From Candidatus Nanohalarchaeota archaeon (GTDB lineage Archaea > EX4484-52), in contig QMVB01000066.1 in NCBI GenBank assembly GCA_003660905.1, positions 1 through 5,397 on the forward strand: DNA of 5,397 nt, read 5' to 3'. The position numbers were made by a program, and so were the translations under genes. Under the pieces are notes generated by a model that was not told the origin of the DNA, did not search any database, and worked only from the letters and a program-made list of their open reading frames with translations. Positions 1 through 5,364 of the stretch are shown in pieces (positions within the stretch are counted from its first letter, which is position 1; every line of letters begins with the position of its first letter).

Positions 1-43
1 AGCAATTATCACATAAATTCTATTGAAAAATCCTGTTTTTTGT

Positions 44-91
44 AAACTGTCAAATAGGTTTTCCTGTCTTATTTGGCGTCAAACTGTCAAA
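44..91 (+). repeat. AAACTGTCAAA direct repeat / GTCAAA iterations upstream of the first gene
   Basis: The 11-mer AAACTGTCAAA occurs at 44-54 and again at 81-91. The core GTCAAA is present three times, at 49-54, 78-83 and 86-91, the last two with an 8-bp period. TCCTGT precedes both halves (31-36 and 62-67), so the whole stretch looks like an imperfect duplication. The second unit lies inside the 33-bp inverted repeat at 68-100. It ends 15 bp before the start codon at 106, which is where an operator or promoter element could sit, but no function is demonstrated. No convincing BRE/TATA box is visible here; TTATTT at 69-74 is only a weak candidate. Confidence 0.55.
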
Positions 92-100
92 GTTGGGTTA
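68..100 (+). repeat. Left arm of a 33-bp perfect inverted repeat
   Basis: The sequence from CTTATTTGGCGTC to AGTTGGGTTA is identical, base for base over 33 positions, to the reverse complement of 5365-5397. Identity stops at position 101 on the inner side. On the outer side the right arm runs into the window edge, so the true length may be greater. The arm ends 5 bp before the ATG of the coiled-coil gene. It is too long and too exact to be chance in about 5 kb. Possible meanings are ends of a mobile or invertible segment, two copies of a dispersed repeat, or a fold-back junction made during amplification or assembly. Confidence 0.9.
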
Positions 101-105
101 TAACT

Positions 106-1065
106 ATGAATGATGAAGATAAACTTAAATTACTCGAATATTGGTTAGAAGATCCTTTTGAGCAACAAATGAAAATACCAGGCAATTTAAAATCCAAAAT
201 TACTAAAAAAGATATTAGTACCTTGATTTTAGAAATTGAGCCATCCCAAGATCCAATTGGAAATTCAATTAAAGAACATGATTTCTTTAGACATGCTGAA
301 AGAATACGGAAAAAATTAAAAGAAGAATTGGAAATAAAATCGATAAAATTACATAATGAAGTAATTCAAAAGCAAACGGAATTACAAAAACAATTGAACA
401 AAAAATATGACGAAACAAATTCTATTATGAAAAAACAGTCAAATCTACAAAAAAGAGCAACTACTAATCAAGAGAAAAGTAATGCCATAATGAAAAAACA
501 AAACTGGATTATTTTTGGACAGATAATTGTCACTCTTTTTTTAATATGGGCTACACTCCATATAGGCGATAAATCTAACGATATCGCTGAAACTCAAGTA
601 AATATATCCCGACTTCAGGCAGAAATCCAGCAACATTCTAGTGCCCCTTACGAACCAAAATTAAAAATTCAGTCAGATTTTTCATCAAAGTTATCTGCGC
701 GAGACTTACTAAAAGAACATGGACAAAGAAAAAGAGTCAAGATTTGTATAAAGAATATTGGAATAACTAGTGCGAGAAACATTCGTATTAATTGGAAAAA
801 TAACTGGACTCTTTGGACTTGTAATTATAGAAATATACATATACGTCCAGGAATTGAACCAGGAGAAACAAACTGCTCTTGGTTGGAATTACCCGCTTAC
901 AAATGTTTTAACGACTCTGATGATTGTAAAAAAGAAATTCTTGCGGAGGATGGGTTGGAACTAAACGCATACATAAAGTGCGACAATTGTATTCCTAAAG
1001 AATATAATAAGAATTTTAGTGTTTGCATTTGGGAAAATTCAAGTGCAGAATGTGAAGAGAATTAA
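106..1065 (+). CDS. Unrecognised membrane protein: coiled coil, one transmembrane helix, Cys-rich outer Ig-like domain
   Basis: I do not recognise a family. From ATG 106 the protein is 319 aa; the frame is open upstream to a TTG at 73, but that start lies inside the 33-bp repeat and lacks a ribosome site, so ATG 106 is preferred. Residues about 1-60 are acidic and helical. Residues about 65-130 are a Lys/Glu/Gln-rich coiled coil in which N-[SA]-I-M-K-K-Q recurs at residues 105 and 126, 21 residues or three heptads apart. One membrane helix follows at about 134-154. Residues about 211-315 resemble a CARDB-like beta-sandwich (VKICIKNIGITSARNIRI). All nine Cys and all six N-x-S/T sequons lie after the helix, and the KK before it suggests N-terminus inside. 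No binding or catalytic motif is seen, so the role is unknown; a sensor, tether or surface protein would fit. The gene is more AT-rich than its neighbours and converges on taw1; only a short TTTTCTT follows its stop. Confidence 0.8.
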   Translation: MNDEDKLKLLEYWLEDPFEQQMKIPGNLKSKITKKDISTLILEIEPSQDPIGNSIKEHDFFRHAERIRKKLKEELEIKSIKLHNEVIQKQTELQKQLNKKYDETNSIMKKQSNLQKRATTNQEKSNAIMKKQNWIIFGQIIVTLFLIWATLHIGDKSNDIAETQVNISRLQAEIQQHSSAPYEPKLKIQSDFSSKLSARDLLKEHGQRKRVKICIKNIGITSARNIRINWKNNWTLWTCNYRNIHIRPGIEPGETNCSWLELPAYKCFNDSDDCKKEILAEDGLELNAYIKCDNCIPKEYNKNFSVCIWENSSAECEEN

Positions 1066-1165
1066 GTTTTCTTGCATTGATGTTTATTCTAGTGTTCGCA
1101 TTGGGCAAGAGGGCAACTACATTATTGTGTACTTGCTGTCACTTAATTCTTACAGAAATATATGG

Positions 1166-2149
1166 TTATACTTCAATAATCTTCCCATACCTTCCTTCCC
1201 GATTCTTCAGCAAACAAATCCGGGAATTAGCTGCATCATCGCAATAATCAAAATCAACATACTCGCACAACTTCTTACCAATCTCCCGAACCTGCCCAAA
1301 ATCGCATTGATTCTCTTTCCCCAACTGCTTTTGAGACTCCCCGATATGCATATATGATTTAACTTCAATAAAATCAGGATTCGCCCTTTTTATCAATTTT
1401 GCATAATCCTCAAAATATTCTTCCCCTGTATTCAATCCGTTAATCATAGTCATCCTCAAAACCGTCCTGCATTTCAACCCATTCATAACATCCAGACTTT
1501 TGCCAAACAACCTCCATGCACCCTTTTGCTTAGGTCTTGAAATCTCAATATATTTCTCCTCATTCGGCGCAGAAACAGAAATATACAACTGCGTAGGAAG
1601 GCATTTATCTCTATCCAATTTCTCCAGTGCATCAGGCACCTGCCCGTTAGTCACCAAAAACACAGTCCGCGCCTTTTTCTCATTCTTTAAATACTCAATA
1701 AGCCTGCACAATTTAGGATAAAGCGTCGGCTCCCCGCTAAGAGAAATCGCAAAATGATTAGGAACATACGCATCATTTAATTTTTCCTTATCAACTTTAT
1801 CATTTCCGCCAAATCCCCTCATAAGTTTCTTTCTCTCAACAATCAGATTCTCAACTATATTTTCAGGATTATCTACCATCTTCTTTTCATCAAAATTATT
1901 TAAGTAAGATGCAGGTCTCCAGCAAAACACGCAGTTGTTCGTGCACCACAAAGACAGCGGAGTAAACTGCATGCATTTGTGGCTGTCCACCCCATAAAAC
2001 TTTTCCTTGTAGCATACTCCCTTATCTATCAAAGATTTTTTAGTCCACGAACATATCTGAACAGCAGAATGCCCAAACAAACCATACTGTGCATGAAGAA
2101 GCTTTTTCTTTGCAGTTTCACTCAATTTCAGAACCATTTTAACAGACAT
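1166..2149 (-). CDS. taw1: S-adenosyl-L-methionine-dependent tRNA 4-demethylwyosine synthase (Taw1/TYW1)
   Basis: This radical SAM enzyme condenses N1-methylguanosine-37 of tRNA(Phe) with pyruvate to form 4-demethylwyosine (imG-14), the tricyclic step of wyosine synthesis, in the cytosol. The 327-aa protein carries the radical SAM cluster motif C69-x3-C73-x2-C76 (WCTNNCVFC). It also has C33, C46 and C59, spaced 13 and 13, which match in spacing the three ligands of the second [4Fe-4S] cluster in the Methanocaldococcus jannaschii enzyme. K48, two residues after C46, corresponds to a Lys proposed to bind pyruvate. Other family motifs are SGEPTLYP at 138-145, SVSAPNEEKY at 191-200 and IEVKSYMHIGES at 261-272. 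Length is normal, with no flavodoxin domain, as in archaeal forms. The ATG at 2149 overlaps the upstream gene by 11 bp; an in-frame ATG at 2137 would begin 1 nt after that gene's stop. Neither start has a clear Shine-Dalgarno site. It is probably the last gene of the gatB operon. Confidence 0.95.
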   Translation of the reverse strand: MSVKMVLKLSETAKKKLLHAQYGLFGHSAVQICSWTKKSLIDKGVCYKEKFYGVDSHKCMQFTPLSLWCTNNCVFCWRPASYLNNFDEKKMVDNPENIVENLIVERKKLMRGFGGNDKVDKEKLNDAYVPNHFAISLSGEPTLYPKLCRLIEYLKNEKKARTVFLVTNGQVPDALEKLDRDKCLPTQLYISVSAPNEEKYIEISRPKQKGAWRLFGKSLDVMNGLKCRTVLRMTMINGLNTGEEYFEDYAKLIKRANPDFIEVKSYMHIGESQKQLGKENQCDFGQVREIGKKLCEYVDFDYCDDAANSRICLLKNREGRYGKIIEV

Positions 2150-3569
2150 TTAAACTCTTGCTTTTCTTGATGTACATTTTCCTTTTTTTGTAGCCGATTG
2201 CCTTTGTCGGGGCAACTGTTATGCCGCCAAATGTCTTGAGAATAGGAGTGACAGAATAAACTATTATCCTTTCCTCTCCTCTCATGAATGGCTTGAATAT
2301 CCATTTCAGGTGCGTTCCCTTCTTTGATCTCTTTATTTCATCAGGGGGAAGCGCGTCAAACTTGCCGTCAACCTTGAGCGATGCAGGAACAAATTCAATA
2401 ATTTCGCACTTGTCAAGCACTTTTCCGCTGTTGTTTTTCAGTTCAATAGAGATGCTGGTCTTTGTATCGGAAACTTTGAGTATTTTCTTCTTCAGATATA
2501 TCTGGTGCGAAACAATGTAGAATACATACAGTATCAAAAAGAATGTGCCAAATATTTTTATGTAAAAAAGGGATTTCAAATCAACACTGTATGAAACAGA
2601 GCATGATTTGCCCGGATCAATAGAAGGGCAGTTCCATATTGCTGTTTTTATATTATTTGTATTGTTGGTAATTATAGCATCAGGAGCCCTTGAAAATTCA
2701 TAAAATGACATAGGATACAATATATCCAGGGAAAATAAGGATTCTCCAACAGCATTCCCCTTGTTTGATGCCTTGTATTCTCCCTTCACTATGTAATTCT
2801 CCCTGCTTTCAAAATAGCTTGTCTGGACTTTGCTCTTCTTTGCAATTTCGCCTGTTATCTGCCTGCTTTCCAAAAGATTGCTTTTTGCGCCGCTCAGATA
2901 TGTTTTGTACAATTTAGTAGAAACTATGAATTCATCCATTTGCTCAACATCGTCAAATTCAAATGTTTTTTCAAATCTTCTCTCTTCTCCTATTTTAAGC
3001 AAAGGAATCTTTTCCTCTATTTTCTTGTCCTTTTCCTTTAATTCAATGACAACAAGCGCATTTTTGAAATCAGCAATCCCCTTGTTCCTGACAATCACTA
3101 CAATGTTTGCATCCTCTCCCTGGATTAACCGCGATTTTTCCATATTTAGTTCAAGTTCAAGCAAACCTTCCTGCATCACGAAAAAATTAACCTTCCTGTG
3201 AATTGTCCTTTTTTCATCATCTATTGTATAGGATAAATCAAAATCAAATGCGCATGTCTCTTTTTGCGCATCTTTGTCAGGAGAAATATAGAATATGAAT
3301 TTTTTTGTTTCATTCGGCTCAATGCTGAAGCGGTAATCTTTAATAGTAACCCAGTTCGGATGATTCACATTGGTTATTGCAACGCTGAATTCCTGCGTTG
3401 AATTGAGATTGTTCTTTATTTCTGTATTGAAATTGATTATGTCCCCCGGGTAAACGCTGTATTGGCTTGGCGTTATGCTTACGTCAAAGTCCGCGGCAAA
3501 ACCAATTGAAGAAAACAAAGCAAATACTGCCATTAACAGTATAATATAATTTTTAGTGACATGCGACAT
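2139..3569 (-). CDS. Exported multi-Ig-domain membrane protein of unknown function
   Basis: The function is not recognised. From ATG 3569 the product is 476 aa. An N-terminal hydrophobic segment at residues 7-24 ends in GFAADF, a plausible signal peptide cleaved near residue 25. Three extracytoplasmic beta-sandwich stretches of CARDB/NEW3 type follow, at about 27-130 (VYPGDIINFNTEIKN), 136-240 (IQGEDANIVVIVRNKG) and 245-333. A membrane helix at about 334-356 is followed by KKK, which places the C-terminus inside. The cytosolic tail of about 110 residues again looks beta-rich (LKNNSGKVLDKCEIIEFVP, then GEERIIVYSV) and ends in a very basic stretch, KKRKMYIKKSKS. An ATG at 3599 would add ten residues (MRLHIFKEGN); 3569 is preferred because a GAGGGG site precedes it and the signal peptide then begins normally. 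It lies between gatB and taw1 on the same strand. Similar archaeal proteins are usually annotated as hypothetical or S-layer-like. Confidence 0.85.
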   Translation of the reverse strand: MSHVTKNYIILLMAVFALFSSIGFAADFDVSITPSQYSVYPGDIINFNTEIKNNLNSTQEFSVAITNVNHPNWVTIKDYRFSIEPNETKKFIFYISPDKDAQKETCAFDFDLSYTIDDEKRTIHRKVNFFVMQEGLLELELNMEKSRLIQGEDANIVVIVRNKGIADFKNALVVIELKEKDKKIEEKIPLLKIGEERRFEKTFEFDDVEQMDEFIVSTKLYKTYLSGAKSNLLESRQITGEIAKKSKVQTSYFESRENYIVKGEYKASNKGNAVGESLFSLDILYPMSFYEFSRAPDAIITNNTNNIKTAIWNCPSIDPGKSCSVSYSVDLKSLFYIKIFGTFFLILYVFYIVSHQIYLKKKILKVSDTKTSISIELKNNSGKVLDKCEIIEFVPASLKVDGKFDALPPDEIKRSKKGTHLKWIFKPFMRGEERIIVYSVTPILKTFGGITVAPTKAIGYKKRKMYIKKSKSLNVC

Positions 3570-3572
3570 ATT

Positions 3573-3578
3573 CCCCTC
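3573..3578 (-). promoter_or_regulatory. Shine-Dalgarno-like GAGGGG deciding the start at 3569
   Basis: On the minus strand GAGGGG lies three bases before the ATG at 3569, within AAGAGGGGAAT-ATG. Its GAGG part can pair with the CCUCC of an archaeal 16S rRNA 3' end. The spacing is short, so this is suggestive only. The alternative start at 3599 has no purine-rich site upstream, which is the main reason for choosing 3569. Confidence 0.4.
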
Positions 3579-3600
3579 TTTAAAAATATGCAATCTCATG

Positions 3601-3614
3601 TTTAAAAAAGTTTC
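3601..3614 (-). promoter_or_regulatory. Possible internal promoter of the Ig-domain protein gene
   Basis: Read on the minus strand the gap after gatB holds GAAACTTTTTTAAA, a BRE-like GAAAC followed by a TATA-like TTTTTTAAA centred near 3605. Initiation about 25 nt downstream would fall near 3580, giving a leader of about 11 nt before the ATG at 3569. That agrees with the shorter start, but the match to the archaeal consensus is weak and the gene could simply be transcribed through from gatB. Confidence 0.25.
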
Positions 3615-3625
3615 TATGGATGCGA

Positions 3626-5056
3626 CTATAATCTGTTAATTTTTTCCTTTATCTCCTGTGGATTTGCAGCGCCTTTTGTCTCTTTCATTACCATTCCGAC
3701 CAGAAAATTCAGTGCCTTTTCTTTTCCTCCCCGGTATTCATCAAATATTTTCTTGTTTTTGGAAATTACTTCTTTTATTGCTGCATCAACATCAATCAAG
3801 GATGAAAAAAACCTGTATTTTTTAACTATTGTATCATAAGAAGCAGTTCTCTTGTTTTTTGCTTCCTCGACCATTTTCTGGATTATTTTTTCGCAAATAA
3901 AATCAGAATGCTTTTTATTTATATAATTGTTAAGGCAGATGTATATTTCTTTTTTGTCTATGCTAAGAAGAGAGAAGCGCGTGTTGTTCCAATTCAATGT
4001 TTTTAGAATAGGTCCTGCTGTCCATGAAGAAGCAACGCCTGCATCTATTTTTCTTTCGCACAAATACTCAAACAAATCAGCCAAATCCCTATACCTTACA
4101 AGGCGCTCAACTGTTTTTTCATTTAGCCCGTATTGTTTCCTGAATCGCTTTGCTTTTTCTTCAGGCAATTCCGGGAGTATATTTCTTTGCGCCTCTATCT
4201 GCTTATTATCAATGCAAATATATGGCAAATCCGGCTCGAAAATATATCCATAGTCCTCTTCAAATTCCTTTGACCTCATTGATTTTGAAATACCAAGCTT
4301 GTCCATCCATCCTCTTGTTTCTCTTGCAGGGATTATACTCTTTGCCAGCATATTTTTTTGCCTCAAGAATTCATATTTCAATGCTTTTTCAACCTCCCTG
4401 ATTCCGCCAATATTCTTTACCTCTACTCGGTTTCCTCCAGCAAGGGATATATTTGCATCTGACTTGATTGTGGTCGTCTCATCTCCTCCTCTGAGCAATC
4501 CAAGATATTCAAGCAGCGCCATCAGGTTCTGCAGGTATATCCTTGCCTCTTTGGGTGTTGCAAAATCCGGCTCAGTGACAACTTCAATCAGAGGGGAGCC
4601 GCAGCGATTGTAGTCCAGATAGGTGCTTTCTTTCTGATATACGATTTTTGCAGGGTCCTCCTCTATATGAATTCTCCTTATCTTAATCTCCTTGCTTTTC
4701 TCTCCTGTCTTTATTACTGCCTTGCCTTTTTCGCAAAGAGGTATTTCATATTGTGTAATCTGGAAATTCTTGGACATGTCCGGATAAAAATAAGTTTTCC
4801 TCGAAAAGAAAGAGTTTTGCAGAATTTTGCAGTTGAACACAAGTGCCATCTTTATTGCAATATCTACTGCATTCCTGTTCAGATGGGGCTTTGTCCCAGG
4901 ATGCCCCATGCAAACAGGGCATACTCTTGTATTGGGTTCTTCCTGCTCCTTTGCAATATTCGAGCACGGGCAAAACAATTTTGAGTTTGTAGGGAGAGAT
5001 ATATGGGTTTCAAGACCGATTTTTACTCCTTTTGAAATCATTTCATCTTCAATCAT
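3626..5056 (-). CDS. gatB: Aspartyl/glutamyl-tRNA amidotransferase subunit B
   Basis: GatB is the tRNA-binding kinase/transamidase subunit of the GatCAB complex. It activates the side chain of Glu-tRNA(Gln) or Asp-tRNA(Asn) with ATP and accepts ammonia from GatA. The 476-aa length is typical. Near the N-terminus are GLETHISLPTNSKLFCPCS (14-32) and CPVCMGHPGT (46-55), whose C29, C31, C46 and C49 form the zinc-type CxC...CxxC set. The core follows with YFYPDMSKNFQITQYEIPL (89-107), IRRIHIEED (127-134+), the family signature LDYNRCGSPLIEVVTEPD (147-164), RVEVKNIGGIREVEKAL (210-226), ETRGW and MRSKEFEEDYGYIFEPDLP (260-278). The C-terminal YqeY-like tRNA-binding domain ends with YRGGKEKALNFLVGMVMKETKGAANP. 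The signature has Cys where Ala or Ser is usual (NRCG). No frameshift or truncation is seen. gatA and gatC are not in the window. ATG 5056 is preferred over ATG 5041 because it follows a TATA-like box by about 26-30 nt. It is the first large gene of the operon. Confidence 0.97.
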   Translation of the reverse strand: MIEDEMISKGVKIGLETHISLPTNSKLFCPCSNIAKEQEEPNTRVCPVCMGHPGTKPHLNRNAVDIAIKMALVFNCKILQNSFFSRKTYFYPDMSKNFQITQYEIPLCEKGKAVIKTGEKSKEIKIRRIHIEEDPAKIVYQKESTYLDYNRCGSPLIEVVTEPDFATPKEARIYLQNLMALLEYLGLLRGGDETTTIKSDANISLAGGNRVEVKNIGGIREVEKALKYEFLRQKNMLAKSIIPARETRGWMDKLGISKSMRSKEFEEDYGYIFEPDLPYICIDNKQIEAQRNILPELPEEKAKRFRKQYGLNEKTVERLVRYRDLADLFEYLCERKIDAGVASSWTAGPILKTLNWNNTRFSLLSIDKKEIYICLNNYINKKHSDFICEKIIQKMVEEAKNKRTASYDTIVKKYRFFSSLIDVDAAIKEVISKNKKIFDEYRGGKEKALNFLVGMVMKETKGAANPQEIKEKINRL

Positions 5057-5063
5057 AAACTAT

Positions 5064-5162
5064 TTAAGAAGGAATTATTAAAAATATAAAAAAGAAAAAG
5101 AAAAGAGGGGGGTGAACATAAAGAGTTTGTCTTAAGTTACAAGCACTACTCTGTTGAAACAT
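5064..5162 (-). CDS. Possible 32-residue leader ORF upstream of gatB
   Basis: An ATG at 5162 opens a frame of 32 codons that stops with TAA at 5064-5066, seven bases before the gatB ATG. The peptide begins MFQQSSACNLRQTL and ends in a Phe/Ile/Leu-rich tail encoded by the pyrimidine tract. The expected start of transcription from the nearer promoter (about 5186) would leave a leader of about 24 nt, with no Shine-Dalgarno site. Three Gln and one Asn codons fall in the first 12, which is notable upstream of a gene that makes Gln-tRNA and Asn-tRNA. The low-complexity tail is what a T-rich tract would give by chance, so translation is doubtful. It may instead be a non-coding RNA or untranslated leader. 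Confidence 0.2.
   Translation of the reverse strand: MFQQSSACNLRQTLYVHPPLFFFFFIFLIIPS
5076..5155 (-). terminator. Hairpin followed by a pyrimidine/T tract in the gatB leader
   Basis: Read as minus-strand RNA, AAC-AGAGU-(AGUGC)-UUGU pairs with ACAA-ACUCU-(UUAU)-GUU around the loop AACUUAAG. In plus coordinates the arms are 5139-5155 and 5115-5130, giving 12 pairs with one bulge on each side. Immediately downstream are CCCCCC, then TCTTTTC, TTTTTC and further T runs to about 5076. Archaeal termination relies on T tracts, so this could end a short transcript of about 100 nt started at the twin promoters, or act as an attenuator or pause site before gatB. The pairing was done by eye and its energy was not computed. 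Confidence 0.4.
5081..5090 (-). promoter_or_regulatory. TATA-like box directly upstream of gatB
   Basis: TTTATATTTT on the minus strand is centred about 29 nt upstream of the gatB ATG at 5056. Initiation about 25 nt downstream would give a nearly leaderless gatB mRNA, which is common in archaea and would explain the missing Shine-Dalgarno site. The preceding bases are pyrimidine-rich rather than a purine-rich BRE, and the box lies inside a T tract, so it may be a coincidence of composition. Confidence 0.35.
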
Positions 5163-5207
5163 TTATTGTATTATTCTGCCGTTTTATTAACTTAATCTGA
5201 TTATAAT

Positions 5208-5225
5208 ATATATAAATGTTTCGGT
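5208..5225 (-). promoter_or_regulatory. Archaeal BRE/TATA promoter, proximal copy
   Basis: The minus strand reads ACCGAAACATTTATATAT, a purine-rich BRE (CGAAA) directly before a consensus TATA box at 5208-5216. Transcription would begin about 25 nt downstream of the box, near 5186, heading toward gatB. The leader to the gatB ATG would then be about 130 nt, unusually long for an archaeon, which suggests another transcribed element lies between. Confidence 0.75.
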
Positions 5226-5238
5226 TTTTTGAATAAGC

Positions 5239-5256
5239 ATATATAAAGCTTTCGGT
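5239..5256 (-). promoter_or_regulatory. Archaeal BRE/TATA promoter, distal copy
   Basis: The minus strand reads ACCGAAAGCTTTATATAT, identical to the proximal promoter except for two bases between BRE and TATA (GC for CA). The two sites are offset by exactly 31 bp, about three helical turns. Initiation would fall near 5217, just upstream of or within the proximal BRE/TATA, so the two probably compete or drive overlapping transcripts. It points leftward like the proximal copy. Confidence 0.7.
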
Positions 5257-5364
5257 TATGCTGAATTTTTGTAGTATCCTGAAATTATTGCATCCCTATT
5301 TCTTTAGATAATTACCTTACATCGAAACGAATCTAAACATGAGAAAAGACACCCTGCTCTTTTT
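5257..5364. other. Intergenic stretch with no recognised gene
   Basis: Between the distal promoter and the right inverted-repeat arm I see only short frames (under 20 codons) on either strand, no tRNA fold and no long T tract. Together with 5057-5256 it forms a gene-poor region of about 340 bp; its other contents are listed separately. Confidence 0.6.

Noticed and set aside
68..100. CRISPR repeat candidate (33 bp, repeated)
   Set aside because: There are only two copies, in opposite orientations and more than 5 kb apart, with no regular spacers.
73..105. TTG start giving an 11-residue N-terminal extension (MASNCQSWVIT) to the first gene
   Set aside because: It lies inside the inverted repeat, has no ribosome site, and the ATG at 106 is in frame and starts a normal-looking hydrophilic N-terminus.
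1066..1165. RNA gene or strong terminator in the convergent gap
   Set aside because: No cloverleaf or stable stem was found; only short T runs such as TTTTCTT occur after the first gene.
1166..2149. Plus-strand open frames over taw1 (and similar ones over the Ig-domain gene and gatB)
   Set aside because: They are antisense to well-supported genes, show no recognisable protein features and follow from the codon bias of the real frame.
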